A stretch of 64,000 bases of DNA from Paenibacillus sp. J31TS4 (GTDB lineage Bacteria > Bacillota > Bacilli > Paenibacillales > NBRC-103111). Numbering within the stretch: the first letter of the stretch is position 1; every line of letters begins with the position of its first letter. The notes below the pieces were generated by a model. It made no database searches. It had not been told where the DNA came from and worked only from the letters and a program-made list of their open reading frames with translations. Both the position numbers and the translations under genes were made by a program. The stretch spans positions 496,001 through 560,000 of the forward strand of contig NZ_BOSI01000001.1 of the NCBI RefSeq assembly GCF_018403265.1. The letters are read 5' to 3'. Of this stretch, positions 1-8,372 are shown piece by piece.

Positions 1-583
1 TGAACACCTTGATCTCGCTGGCACCATCAATAACGGCGGCTTCCCTGAGCGGCGTCGGCAGCTGGTCAAAGAACGCCTTTGCCAGGAAGGTGCCGAACGC
101 GTAATTCAGTGCCGGCAGGTAGAACGCCCAGTACGAGTTGATCAGCCCGAGCTTCGCGAACAGCAAATATTGCGGAATCATGGTCATCTCGAACGGAATC
201 ATCATCGTGCTGAGGGCAAGGAGCAGGACGATGTTCGCTCCCTTGAACCGAATCTTGGACAACGCGTAGCCGGACAGCAAAGCGGACAGTGCGCTGACGA
301 TAATGACGCCCGCGCTCACGACGGCCGAGTTGCTGATGTAGCGCATCATCTTGATGTTTGTGAAGGCGATCTGGTACGTCTTGAGCGTCGGTTCCTCCGG
401 CCACAGCTTCGGCGGGAAGGTAATGGTCAGGCGGGCAGCCCAGTCGAAGCTGGTCACAAGCATCCACAGGAACGGAACAATCATGACGAAGGAGCCGAGG
501 ATGAGGACCAGGAACAGGACGATCTGACTGGTGGACCATCTCTTGCGCCGGACGGGAACACTCGGACTTACGGCTTGTGCCAT
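1..583 (-). CDS. Carbohydrate ABC transporter permease, MalG/AraQ type (partial, 3' end off window)
   Basis: Inner-membrane subunit of an ABC sugar importer. Translating from the ATG at 583 gives MAQAVSPSVPVRRKRW and then hydrophobic segments; the visible 194 codons end in the EAA loop (LREAAVIDGASEIKVF), the cytoplasmic motif that docks the ATPase. The reading frame is open to the left edge, so the last part of the protein is missing. The ATG follows a GGAGG site (GTAAGGAGGGAGACT). It is the last visible gene of the minus-strand operon yesM-yesN-lipoprotein-permease-permease, 72 bp after the first permease. No ATPase gene is visible; sugar importers of this type in Bacillales usually share an MsmX-like ATPase. 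The substrate cannot be told from sequence. Confidence 0.93.
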   Translation of the reverse strand, partial: MAQAVSPSVPVRRKRWSTSQIVLFLVLILGSFVMIVPFLWMLVTSFDWAARLTITFPPKLWPEEPTLKTYQIAFTNIKMMRYISNSAVVSAGVIIVSALSALLSGYALSKIRFKGANIVLLLALSTMMIPFEMTMIPQYLLFAKLGLINSYWAFYLPALNYAFGTFLAKAFFDQLPTPLREAAVIDGASEIKVF

Positions 584-655
584 AGTCTCCCTCCTTACGT
601 AGGATGTGAAGTGCGGACGAATTCACGGGACTTGTGCGGCCAAGCGGCTTGCCCG

Positions 656-1609
656 TCAATCCAGGCTGTCTTTGCGTCGATTCAGGAGCATGAGCGCCAT
701 CGTCAGCAGCATGATGATGATGAACAGCAGATAGGAAGTCGCTGTGGCGAGACCCATCTGTCCGGCCAGGAACGCGTTGCGGTAAATATACAGCACCACG
801 GTCATCAGACTGCCGCCGGGATTGCCCGCCGTTCCTCCGATCAGCCAAACGTCGGTGAACCGCTTCATGCCGCCGATCGTGCCCATGATGAGCATGAAGA
901 CGAAGATCGGGCGCAGGTACGGGATTGTGATGTGCAGCCACCGCCGGAACGCATTCGCTCCGTCGACCTCCGCCGCTTCGTGCAGATCGCGAGGGACCGA
1001 CTGCAGGCCTGCCAGGAAAATGATCGTGTTGTAGCCGAGCGCGCCCCACAGGCTCATGATGACGATACTGAACCGGGAAACTGCCGGATTCGTGAACCAT
1101 CCGACCGGCTGCAAGCCAAACAGGTCGAACAGGAAGTTAATGAGGCCTTCTTTAGACGGGAAGAACAGGAATGAGAACAGCAGGCTGGTCGCTACGCCCG
1201 ATACGACGTTCGGCAGGAAGTAAACCGCCTTGAAAAAGTTTTTGCCAAGGTTCCACTTCAGGCTGTTGATCAGGCTTGCCAGAATAAAGGAGAAGCCTAT
1301 GCCGAGAATGACCGAGAAGACGCCCATGTAGATTGTGTTCTTGATCGCCTGCCAGAAGATCGGATCGCTCAGCGCGTAGCTGTAATTGTTGGTCCCCACC
1401 CACTTGCCCGTAAGCGAGGTGCCGTTGGTCTGGTGAAAGCTCATGTACAGAGCGGCGAACATCGGGTAAATGGCGAACGCCAGCACGCCAATGATCAGCG
1501 GTGCGCTGAACGCGTATCCCATCCAGTCGTTGCGGGTCATCCATTTCTTTTTGCGCTGGCGGGTGCTAGGCAGCGGCTGCGCCGCCTCCTGATTGATTGC
1601 CAAGTGCAT
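656..1609 (-). CDS. Carbohydrate ABC transporter permease, MalF/UgpA type
   Basis: Membrane permease of the sugar importer, about 317 residues with six predicted transmembrane segments. The N-terminus is basic and cytoplasmic (RQRKKKW), the first helix begins near YAFSAPLIIGVLAFAIYP, and the EAA docking loop is EAAEVDGANAFRRWLHITIP. An AAAGGAGG site lies just upstream. The ATG at 1609 is only about 3 bases from it, while an in-frame TTG at 1603 lies 8 bases from the GGAGG, so the TTG may be the true start. A longer TTG start at 1624 would lie upstream of the ribosome site and is unlikely. It pairs with the permease at 1-583. Confidence 0.93.
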   Translation of the reverse strand: MHLAINQEAAQPLPSTRQRKKKWMTRNDWMGYAFSAPLIIGVLAFAIYPMFAALYMSFHQTNGTSLTGKWVGTNNYSYALSDPIFWQAIKNTIYMGVFSVILGIGFSFILASLINSLKWNLGKNFFKAVYFLPNVVSGVATSLLFSFLFFPSKEGLINFLFDLFGLQPVGWFTNPAVSRFSIVIMSLWGALGYNTIIFLAGLQSVPRDLHEAAEVDGANAFRRWLHITIPYLRPIFVFMLIMGTIGGMKRFTDVWLIGGTAGNPGGSLMTVVLYIYRNAFLAGQMGLATATSYLLFIIIMLLTMALMLLNRRKDSLD

Positions 1610-1760
1610 CCTCCTCCTTTCCAAACCGATTCGCTAGCGTGTTCTTAAGCCCCCCTATCCTGCTATCGCTTCGTCCTACATGGCACCATCCGGCTCCGAG
1701 ACTGGACGGGATGAGCGGACGTCCGGCGGATTCCTGTGTGTGCTGCCTGCGCAACGGCTC

Positions 1761-3095
1761 TTACTTGCGGTTCGTCTTCTCCCTGATCGCTTGCTCCATA
1801 CGGGCCGCTGCTTCCTCGGGCGTCTGTTTGTCGTACAGCGTCTTGTAAATCTCGAGGTTGGCGATGTCCCGCATCGTACGGAAGTCGTTCGAGAAGTAGA
1901 CGGGCGGCGCTTGCCGCACTAGATTGACGAACAAGCGGCGGGTATGCTGGCCGGCAAAAAACGGCTGCGGCTCGTCATACATCGGATCCTCATAAGCCTC
2001 CAGCAGCGAAGGGAAGATGTCGCTTGTCCGGTAAATGCGGTTTTGCGTCTCCGCATTTCCTACGAAGAACTCGATGAACGCGCGTGCGGCCTGCTTGTTT
2101 TTGGACTGCCGCGGGATCCCGAGATAGGAGCCGCCCGCTTCTGCGGACCGCGCGCCTCCCGGAGTGACCGCCGGCATAAGGGCGACACCCCATTTGCCGG
2201 CCGAATCCGGCGCAACCTCCCGAATGCGTCCACCCATCCACGGAGCGCCAAACACGGTGGCCACGCGCCCTTCGTTCATGATGGACGCCCACTCGCGTGT
2301 CGCCTCCTCTGCGTCTAGCATCAGCCCTGCCTTATGGAGGTCGACGATACGGCGAATCGTATCGACCGTCTCCTGCCGCCGTACCGCGAGATTTCCCTCG
2401 GCGTCCAGATAGAGCAGGCCTTGCTGGGCGAGGATGAATTCGAACAGCCGGTTGGCCCCAACACCGGTCGACAGGGGAAGCGTGTGCATCGGCACGCCGG
2501 TTCGCTCCTTGATGAGCCGGCCTACCTTCTCATAGTCGTCCCAGGTCGCGACCAGTTTTGAAACCGCTTCCGAATCTGTCGGCAATCCGGCCTTCTCGAA
2601 GACGTCGCGCCGGTAGTACATCCCGACAGGCCCGGTATCCCACGGCATTGCATAGTAGCGGCCGTTCTTGATGACATCCGGCCATTTGGACTCGACGATC
2701 TTGTCACGATAAGGGCCGACCCAGTCCGTCAAATCGTCAAGCGCGCCCGCTTCTATATATTGATCCACATAATAGCCGGACAGCGCGGCGACGTCGGGGG
2801 CCCCTTCGTTGGCGGCGTTCGCGAGCAGCAGCTTCTTGTAAGTGTCGTCATGCGTCAGGATGACGGGCTTAACGGTCACATGGGGATACGCCTTCTTGAA
2901 GCTCTCCAGCTGCGGAAGAATCGCATACATCGACTGCTCCCAGCACCAGAAGACCAGCTCTCCGCTGACCGTTTCCCTGCCGCTCGGCGCGGCGGATTGG
3001 ACGGGCGGGTGTCCTTCCCTCCACAAGTAACAGCCGGACAGCAGAAGCAGGACCAGGAATCCAATGCCGAAGCCTACGGCTTTTTTTTGCTGCAT
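1761..3095 (-). CDS. Extracellular sugar-binding lipoprotein of the ABC importer
   Basis: Family 1 extracellular solute-binding protein (444 residues) that captures sugar outside the cell and delivers it to the two permeases downstream. The ATG at 3095 follows GAGGGTGGG and gives a lipoprotein signal: basic start MQQKKAVG, hydrophobic core, and lipobox LLLSGC with Cys near residue 22. The mature part has the expected fold markers, for example ELVFWCWEQSMYAILPQL at the start of the first lobe and GVALMPAVTPGG near the hinge. The reading frame is open upstream of 3095 to 3191, but that would bury the signal peptide. The upstream gap (3096-3275) carries CodY-box-like and cre-like sites, so it may be expressed separately from yesM/yesN. 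Confidence 0.93.
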   Translation of the reverse strand: MQQKKAVGFGIGFLVLLLLSGCYLWREGHPPVQSAAPSGRETVSGELVFWCWEQSMYAILPQLESFKKAYPHVTVKPVILTHDDTYKKLLLANAANEGAPDVAALSGYYVDQYIEAGALDDLTDWVGPYRDKIVESKWPDVIKNGRYYAMPWDTGPVGMYYRRDVFEKAGLPTDSEAVSKLVATWDDYEKVGRLIKERTGVPMHTLPLSTGVGANRLFEFILAQQGLLYLDAEGNLAVRRQETVDTIRRIVDLHKAGLMLDAEEATREWASIMNEGRVATVFGAPWMGGRIREVAPDSAGKWGVALMPAVTPGGARSAEAGGSYLGIPRQSKNKQAARAFIEFFVGNAETQNRIYRTSDIFPSLLEAYEDPMYDEPQPFFAGQHTRRLFVNLVRQAPPVYFSNDFRTMRDIANLEIYKTLYDKQTPEEAAARMEQAIREKTNRK

Positions 3096-3136
3096 AGCCC
3101 ACCCTCTTTTGTCTCGGATCAGGTGCTTACCGGTAG

Positions 3137-3149
3137 TGTAACGCTTACA
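3137..3149. promoter_or_regulatory. Perfect 13-bp palindrome upstream of the sugar-binding protein gene
   Basis: TGTAACGCTTACA is a perfect inverted repeat around CGC, about 42 bp upstream of the lipoprotein start. It resembles a cre site lacking one central base, so it may bind CcpA weakly or another LacI- or AraC-type regulator such as the YesN-like protein encoded just upstream. Confidence 0.4.
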
Positions 3150-3189
3150 ATGCGCCAGACCCATGACCTTAATTCGCTTTGATTTGCAC

Positions 3190-3204
3190 AATTTTCAGAC
3201 AATT
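3190..3204. promoter_or_regulatory. CodY-box-like site
   Basis: AATTTTCAGACAATT matches the CodY consensus AATTTTCWGAAAATT at 14 of 15 positions (C for A at position 11). It sits between yesN and the sugar-binding protein gene and abuts the cre-like site at 3204-3217. CodY binding is inferred from the motif only. Confidence 0.5.
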
Positions 3205-3217
3205 GTAATCGCTTGCA
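3204..3217. promoter_or_regulatory. cre-like CcpA site upstream of the sugar-binding protein gene
   Basis: TGTAATCGCTTGCA fits the cre consensus TGNAANCGNWNNCA at every fixed position. It lies about 110 bp upstream of the lipoprotein start and touches the CodY-like box. Carbon catabolite control of a sugar importer is expected in this group, but binding is inferred. Confidence 0.5.
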
Positions 3218-3275
3218 TAATAATGGGAGTATCTTTCGTCCACATGTTCATTTTTTTCGTTTGCATGTGGCTTTT

Positions 3276-4925
3276 TTACGGTTGAAGGCTTCCGGGCGTG
3301 CCCATCATCCGAGCTTTGTATTCCGTCGGACTGACTCCCGTATACCGGCGGAAGACCCGGCTGAAGTAACGAAAATCGCTGAAGCCCGTCTTGTCGGAAA
3401 TGTCCGACACGGTATCGTTCGTATGTACGATAAGCTCTTTCGCTTTTTGGATGCGGAGTTGGTTCACGTAGCGCGTAAAGGTTTGACCCGTTTCGCTTTT
3501 GAACAGCTCGGAGAGGTAATTTTTGCTCAGGTGAAAATGACGCGCCGTCTCTTCCAGCGTGACCCGGCCGCTGAATTGTGCGTTTAGGTAACGCTTCACG
3601 TCGCGAATGACGGCCCGGCAGCCCTGCTCCTGGCGAACGCCGCTGCGGAGCGCGGCCAGATGGCCGAAGTAAGCCTTGAGCCGCTCGGCCGTCGCGGCAG
3701 CGCTCCAATAGGGGTCGAAGGCGCGTCCGTCAAACGTCTCGGGGGAGCCGCAGTCGAGCCCCGGGTTCAGTTCCGTCAGGTGGAGCGCCGCTACGCGGAC
3801 GATGGCCAGCGTCCGGTCGATGCAGGCCCGCACTGCGCGGTGGCTCGGCCGGCTCTCGCGAAGGCTGGCGAAGGCCTCGTCGACCGCCTGCGCCGCCGCA
3901 GCCTCGTTGCCGGCTGCCAGCGCGTTCGCCAGCCGTACGCGCAGCTCGTTGCCGAAGCGGGCGAGGATGCGCTCGTCTTCGTCCGGACGCTCCGTCTCCC
4001 CCGCTTCGCTGCGGAGCACGACGGCGCCGTCGGTCCGCAGGCAATGGCGCCGTGCGGCTCTCCTCGCTTCCCGGTACATCTCGGGCAGCAGGCCGGCGTC
4101 CTCCTGCAGCCGGCTGACGCCGACCCGCGTCTCGGCCGCGAGCCGCTCACGCAGCAGCCCGGCCAGCTCCTCGAGCTTCCGGTCGAGCCGGTCGGCGAAC
4201 GCCTCCTCGGCCTCCCCGGGTAGCGCTTCGGCGACAAGAATCGCTTCCCGGTCTTCGAGCCGGACGCAGTCGTACTCCCGCATCCGGCTGGCGAGCGAGT
4301 CGATCGCAGCGGCGAGCGACGCGGGCGCCGGTACTCCCCTCTCGTCCGCGCCGTCCGCTTCGGCCCACGGCAGACCCGTCTGCATGACGGCCACGCAGAA
4401 CCGGTTCAGCGGCGACTGCAGGCCTTGCAGCCGCGCCAGCTCCCGGATGCGGCCGCCCGCATGCTGATAGGAGAGGGCATCACGGAAGAACGCTTCGAGC
4501 TTGAACCGGTCGGCCTCACTCCGTCCGATCGTCCGGTCCGTCTCCTCGTCTGCCTCCATCTCCTTGGCGATCCTGCCGATGCAGGCCATTAGCTCCTCCG
4601 GCCGAACGGTCATCTTAAGCAGATAATCCGAGGCGCCGAGCATCAGTGCTTCCTTAACATACTCGAATTCATCGGCACAGCTCAGCACGACGCAGCGGCA
4701 GGACGATTTGCGCGCCTTCGCCTCGCGGATGAGGCCGATGCCATCGAGCACCGGCATCTTGATGTCGGTGACGATCAGGTCGGGCTCCCATTCTTCCCAC
4801 CTGTTCATCACCTCCCTACCGTTCGCCGCCTCCTCGACGCGCCCGGCGCCCAGCCTTCCCCAATCCACCGAATACTTGATCCCCTGACGTACGATCGCTT
4901 CATCGTCCACAATGATGACATTCAT
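3276..4925 (-). CDS. YesN-type response regulator with AraC DNA-binding domain
   Basis: Cytoplasmic response regulator of 549 residues. The receiver domain is residues 1-120, with acidic pocket DDE at 7-9, phospho-acceptor Asp54 (IVTDIKMP) and the Lys near 104 (YLLKM). A central low-similarity region follows, and an AraC-type double helix-turn-helix occupies about 445-545 (LEETARHFHLSKNYLSELF, then VSDISDKTGFSDFRYFSRVF). It lies 12 bp downstream of the partner kinase gene and precedes the sugar transporter genes, the standard arrangement of YesM/YesN pairs that activate sugar uptake. The middle of the gene is unusually GC-rich, which produces long false frames on the other strand. Confidence 0.93.
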   Translation of the reverse strand: MNVIIVDDEAIVRQGIKYSVDWGRLGAGRVEEAANGREVMNRWEEWEPDLIVTDIKMPVLDGIGLIREAKARKSSCRCVVLSCADEFEYVKEALMLGASDYLLKMTVRPEELMACIGRIAKEMEADEETDRTIGRSEADRFKLEAFFRDALSYQHAGGRIRELARLQGLQSPLNRFCVAVMQTGLPWAEADGADERGVPAPASLAAAIDSLASRMREYDCVRLEDREAILVAEALPGEAEEAFADRLDRKLEELAGLLRERLAAETRVGVSRLQEDAGLLPEMYREARRAARRHCLRTDGAVVLRSEAGETERPDEDERILARFGNELRVRLANALAAGNEAAAAQAVDEAFASLRESRPSHRAVRACIDRTLAIVRVAALHLTELNPGLDCGSPETFDGRAFDPYWSAAATAERLKAYFGHLAALRSGVRQEQGCRAVIRDVKRYLNAQFSGRVTLEETARHFHLSKNYLSELFKSETGQTFTRYVNQLRIQKAKELIVHTNDTVSDISDKTGFSDFRYFSRVFRRYTGVSPTEYKARMMGTPGSLQP

Positions 4926-4937
4926 GCGAGATCCCTC

Positions 4938-6692
4938 CTAGCGTTTCGTATGGGCTGGCCGTGTCCAGGCAGACAGCTCGGTGGGAGGCAGCCGGAAGGT
5001 GACGGTCGTACCGGCTCCGCCCGAGCTCTCCCAGCTCAGGCCGTATGCTTCGCCAAAGTAAAGCTTGATTCGCTTGTCGACGTTATGCAGACCTACATGC
5101 TCTCTTTTGCCAGAACCTGTCTCCTCGGGAGGAAGAGTGCCGGTGGAGCCGACTCCGTCGTCCTTGACCTGCAAGTAAAGATAGGCCTCATCCCGCCATC
5201 CCCGGATAACGATCGTCCCGCTTCCTTCCTTGGGCAGGAGTCCGTGCGTAATCGCATTCTCGACGATCGGCTGCAGGCTCATGCGGACGATAGGACCGGA
5301 GTAGACGCTTGCCTCAAGCTCGAAGCGGACCTCGATCTTGTCCGGATGCATCATCTTCTGGATAGCCAGGTATTCTTCCAGGTGGCGCAGCTCCTCACCG
5401 ACGGAGATGATCGGCTCGTGGAACCGGAAGGAGCTGACGAGAATGACGTTGAGCGAGGTCAGCACGTCGAAGATCGTCTCGGTCCGTCCCGCCTTGGCCA
5501 GCCAGCGCACGTTGTTCAGCGTGTTATAGATGAAATGCGGGTTGATTTGCGCCTGGAGTGCCAGCATCTCCGCCTTTCGCTGCTTCTCCCGCTCGCTCTC
5601 GAGCCTACGGAACGATTGCTTAAGCCGCCGGATCATCCGGTTATAGCTGGCAATGAGCAGCCCGATCTCGTCCCTCATGCCGGTCGACCGGTAGGTCACC
5701 AGATTGTGCGTGCCGACGCTGCGCATGAATGAGGACAGCTTCACGACCGGCTGAAGGAACCGGTAGGCGAGCGTAGCGGCGAGACCCATGCCGACCAGCA
5801 GAAGGAGCAGATTGACCGTCAGCAGCACATTGCGGATGACCTTGGTGTCCCGCAGCAGCGCCTTCTCCGGAATAAGGCCGATGACCGTGAGCGGTTCCTC
5901 CTCGTCGCTGTTCCCGGAGACGAACAGATAGCCGCTTTCCGTGAAGCTCGCGGGGCCCGCCCCTGGTGCGGCCAGCTTCTTCTCCAGTCCTTGCGGCAGC
6001 GAGCCTCCGTCAGCCCGATAGAGGAGCTTGCCCTTTCGATCGGTCAGGAGCAGCTGCTCCTCGTACTGCTTATCCGGCTTCCGCAGCGCACCCGTAAGGC
6101 GGTCGGCGTTCAGGGTGACTATGACGACGCCCTCCGTCATGTTCGATTGCGGCGATTTGATCTTCCTCCCGGCGAACAGGACGTTCTGCTCCGCCGTGTA
6201 CTGATTCTGGACGAATGAGGCTTTGCCGACCGGGGCGAACACGAGCTCGCCGTCGCTATCCAGAATGTCGAGGTAAAAGTCCGAGGTCAGCAGCTCGTTG
6301 ACGAGCACGGACGTGGTGCCCGCCACCTGGCCGTACCGGCTCACCAGGAAGATGTCGGTCAAATAATCCCGGCTGTTCTTGAAGCCGTCGAAATAGCTGC
6401 GCAGCTCCAGCTTGGCTATGTTGTCCTTGAACCCGTCAAAGAGCCGGTCGTTCAAGTAAAAAAGAGACAGCGTCATAAGGTCGATGTCCCGTATGTAGTA
6501 GTTCAATTCATTGTTAAGCGAATGGACGTAATGCTCGGCATAATAGGCCGTGTTCTTCTTGATCGTGCTGCTGCTGAACTGAAAGCTCAGGAGGACGCTG
6601 ATGAACAAAATGGACGCGTTGAGGACGAACAGATAGAGTGCCAGCCTGACCGACATGTTCCGCCGGGGCTGGAACGACTTGATAGATGCCAT
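4938..6692 (-). CDS. YesM-type membrane sensor histidine kinase
   Basis: Membrane sensor kinase of 584 residues. A first membrane helix spans about 15-37 and a second about 286-310; between them lies an extracellular dCache-type sensor region. A HAMP domain follows (about 310-365), then the His_kinase domain with phospho-acceptor His386 (QINPHFIYNTLNNV) and an HATPase domain with N box near IVENAITHG and G box DDGVGS. It phosphorylates the YesN-like regulator encoded 12 bp downstream, probably in response to an extracellular saccharide or its binding protein. It is the first gene of the operon. A cre-like site lies 25 bp upstream of the start. Confidence 0.93.
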   Translation of the reverse strand: MASIKSFQPRRNMSVRLALYLFVLNASILFISVLLSFQFSSSTIKKNTAYYAEHYVHSLNNELNYYIRDIDLMTLSLFYLNDRLFDGFKDNIAKLELRSYFDGFKNSRDYLTDIFLVSRYGQVAGTTSVLVNELLTSDFYLDILDSDGELVFAPVGKASFVQNQYTAEQNVLFAGRKIKSPQSNMTEGVVIVTLNADRLTGALRKPDKQYEEQLLLTDRKGKLLYRADGGSLPQGLEKKLAAPGAGPASFTESGYLFVSGNSDEEEPLTVIGLIPEKALLRDTKVIRNVLLTVNLLLLLVGMGLAATLAYRFLQPVVKLSSFMRSVGTHNLVTYRSTGMRDEIGLLIASYNRMIRRLKQSFRRLESEREKQRKAEMLALQAQINPHFIYNTLNNVRWLAKAGRTETIFDVLTSLNVILVSSFRFHEPIISVGEELRHLEEYLAIQKMMHPDKIEVRFELEASVYSGPIVRMSLQPIVENAITHGLLPKEGSGTIVIRGWRDEAYLYLQVKDDGVGSTGTLPPEETGSGKREHVGLHNVDKRIKLYFGEAYGLSWESSGGAGTTVTFRLPPTELSAWTRPAHTKR

Positions 6693-6716
6693 GGCATTCG
6701 CTCCGATCCCGAAGGA

Positions 6717-6730
6717 TGTGACCGCTTACA
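6717..6730. promoter_or_regulatory. cre-like CcpA site upstream of yesM-type gene
   Basis: Read on the minus strand this is TGTAAGCGGTCACA, which fits TGNAANCGNWNNCA at all fixed positions. It lies between the kinase start at 6692 and a possible -10 (TAAAAT on the minus strand near 6737-6742), a position suited to road-block repression of the whole sugar operon in rich carbon. Confidence 0.5.
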
Positions 6731-6893
6731 TTTCTATTTTAGAGGAAACTTCATCGGCTCGCCATGCACCATTTTTGGACAATCTGGCCAATAAAGGCGG
6801 GTGCACCACGGAATCTCCCTTGCCCCATTGGCTTTGCTTTCCCTTATCTTTCTATTCTCCGACCCGCTCCTCCATCCCTTCTTTTTCGCTTTC

Positions 6894-6922
6894 TTGACAA
6901 CCTGCTGCTGCGCCGGTACAAT
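6894..6922 (+). promoter_or_regulatory. Sigma-A promoter of the tetR-SMR operon
   Basis: TTGACA at 6894-6899, a 17-bp spacer and TACAAT at 6917-6922 form a near-consensus vegetative promoter. Transcription would start near 6929, just before the palindromic operator at 6939-6954. Confidence 0.85.
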
Positions 6923-6938
6923 GACAAACTATATTATA

Positions 6939-6954
6939 TACCGTCCAGACGGTA
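6939..6954. promoter_or_regulatory. Palindromic operator of the TetR regulator
   Basis: TACCGTCCAGACGGTA is a perfect inverted repeat (TACCGTC, CA, GACGGTA) placed between the inferred transcription start and the tetR start codon. Such a position fits autorepression: the TetR protein would block its own operon until an efflux substrate binds it. Confidence 0.75.
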
Positions 6955-6982
6955 CAGTTTACAGGGATGGAGGAATCCACGA

Positions 6983-7558
6983 ATGTCCAAACGCCAAGCT
7001 CTGCTCGAGGCTGCCTCCCGAATTGTCGTTCTGCGGGGACTCAGCCAGCTGACCCTTGAGGCCGTAGCGGAGGAGGCGGGCGTCAGCAAAGGCGGCCTGC
7101 TCTATCACTTTCCGAGCAAGGATATGCTCGTCGAAGCGATGAACGAAGCAGTGATCGCCCGCTTCCGGGAGGAGATTGAACGGGAATGTCTCCACGATTC
7201 CTCCTTTAGCCGGGCTTATGCGCGAGCTACTCTCCATCAGCTGGCGGACAAGGAATTCCTGCAGCTGAACGCGAGCCTGCTGGCCGCCATCGGCAGCAGC
7301 CCGGGGGTCCTCTCGGCCTGGGCACGCGAATACGACTGGATTGCCGGCCGGCTGGAGGCGGAACAGCCGCACGAGGAGGACGCGCTTATCCTGCGCCTTG
7401 TTTGCGACGGACTGTGGTTTTCCCGCATGTTTGGGCTGAGCCCGGTCACCGAGGTGCAGCAGGAGAAGCTTCTGAGTCGGCTGCTCGGCTCGCTCGGCCT
7501 GGAGCCCAGGAGCGAGCCCGCCTCCGTGACCGAAGAAGAGGGGGACAAGCTGCCATGA
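6983..7558 (+). CDS. TetR/AcrR-family repressor of the SMR pair
   Basis: DNA-binding repressor of 191 residues. The N-terminal helix-turn-helix covers about residues 5-50 (LTLEAVAEEAGVSKGGLLYHF), and the C-terminal ligand domain is of the TetR_C type. The ATG at 6983 is chosen because GGAGG lies 9 bases upstream and because longer frames would start ahead of the promoter. The stop codon overlaps the next ATG (ATGA), so the regulator and the two small multidrug transporters are translationally coupled. The perfect palindrome upstream is its likely operator. The inducer is unknown; cationic drugs are the usual ligands of such regulators. Confidence 0.9.
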   Translation: MSKRQALLEAASRIVVLRGLSQLTLEAVAEEAGVSKGGLLYHFPSKDMLVEAMNEAVIARFREEIERECLHDSSFSRAYARATLHQLADKEFLQLNASLLAAIGSSPGVLSAWAREYDWIAGRLEAEQPHEEDALILRLVCDGLWFSRMFGLSPVTEVQQEKLLSRLLGSLGLEPRSEPASVTEEEGDKLP

Positions 7559-7875
7559 TCGCCGCCTACCTGTTCCTCGCCGGCTCGATTGTGCTGGAGG
7601 TGTTCGGCTCCACCATGCTCAAGCTGTCGAACGGCTTTACTCGCCTCTTTCCCTCGGCCGGCGTCGTCGCCGGCTATGGGCTGGCCTTTTATCTCGTTGC
7701 ACGCGCCCTGCAGACGCTGCCGCTCGGCATGCTGTACGCGACCTGGAGCGGCACGGGGACCGTCCTGACCGCGGTCGTCGGCGTCCTCTTCTTCCGGGAA
7801 CGGCTGAACAAGCAGGCGCTGCTCGGCATCGCCATGCTCGTCGCCGGCATTGTCGGCCTCAACATCGTTCCCTAA
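7555..7875 (+). CDS. SMR-family efflux subunit 1
   Basis: Small multidrug resistance membrane protein of 106 residues with four predicted helices. The essential membrane Glu is in the first helix (SIVLEVFGSTMLKLSNGF), and the family signature of helix 3 is LGMLYATWSGTGTVLTA. It exports cationic compounds in exchange for protons, or guanidinium-like ions in the Gdx branch. The start overlaps the tetR stop and a second SMR gene follows 15 bp downstream, so the active form is probably a heterodimer like EbrAB or YkkCD. Confidence 0.9.
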   Translation: MIAAYLFLAGSIVLEVFGSTMLKLSNGFTRLFPSAGVVAGYGLAFYLVARALQTLPLGMLYATWSGTGTVLTAVVGVLFFRERLNKQALLGIAMLVAGIVGLNIVP

Positions 7876-7890
7876 GAAGGAGGTTCCGCC

Positions 7891-8256
7891 ATGAAAAGCA
7901 GTCTCTATCTCGCGCTAGCCATCGCCTGCGAGGCGTTCGGCTCGGTCATGCTCAAGCTGTCCGACGGATTCGCTAAGCTTCTCCCGACAATCGGCGTCGC
8001 CGCTGGCTTCCTGACCGCGTTCTTCCTATTCAGCCTGTCGCTGAAGGGGCTCGCGCTGTCGACCGCCTACGCTGTCTGGTCGGGCGTCGGCACCGCGCTG
8101 ACGGTCGTGCTTGGCGTGCTGCTTTTCCAAGAGGCGCTCTCGCCGGCACGGCTAAGCTTCCTGCTGCTCCTCGTCGCCGGCATCGTCGTCCTGACGAGGG
8201 CTGGGACGGAGGCGAAGTCCGACGGTCCGGACGCCTCTGCTGGCAAGACGCCGTAA
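7891..8256 (+). CDS. SMR-family efflux subunit 2
   Basis: Second small multidrug resistance subunit, 121 residues, four helices plus a hydrophilic tail of about 17 residues (EAKSDGPDASAGKTP). The membrane Glu is conserved (AIACEAFGSVMLKLSDGF), and the helix 3 signature reads LSTAYAVWSGVGTALTV. AAGGAGG precedes the ATG by 7 bases. The two subunits are clearly paralogous but differ in loop charge and tail, the pattern of obligate SMR heterodimers with opposite topologies. A strong terminator follows. Confidence 0.9.
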   Translation: MKSSLYLALAIACEAFGSVMLKLSDGFAKLLPTIGVAAGFLTAFFLFSLSLKGLALSTAYAVWSGVGTALTVVLGVLLFQEALSPARLSFLLLLVAGIVVLTRAGTEAKSDGPDASAGKTP

Positions 8257-8266
8257 CACATACCAT

Positions 8267-8305
8267 AAGAGGCCAACCGCGTGCCTGTGGTTGGCCTCTT
8301 GTTTG
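8267..8305 (+). terminator. Intrinsic terminator after the SMR pair
   Basis: A perfect 12-bp stem (AAGAGGCCAACC with GGTTGGCCTCTT) around a 10-base loop, followed by TGTTTGG. It closes the tetR-SMR operon. Confidence 0.85.
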
Positions 8306-8372
8306 GCTGCGTCCTGTCCGGTTCGCAGCCGGTAAGTCGACTCGGGGTACCGGGAACAGGATACCCGTCCGT

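Noticed and set aside
3660-4467. Long plus-strand frames inside the yesN-type gene
   Set aside because: They are compositional shadows of a GC-rich coding region; the minus-strand frame has clear receiver and AraC domains.
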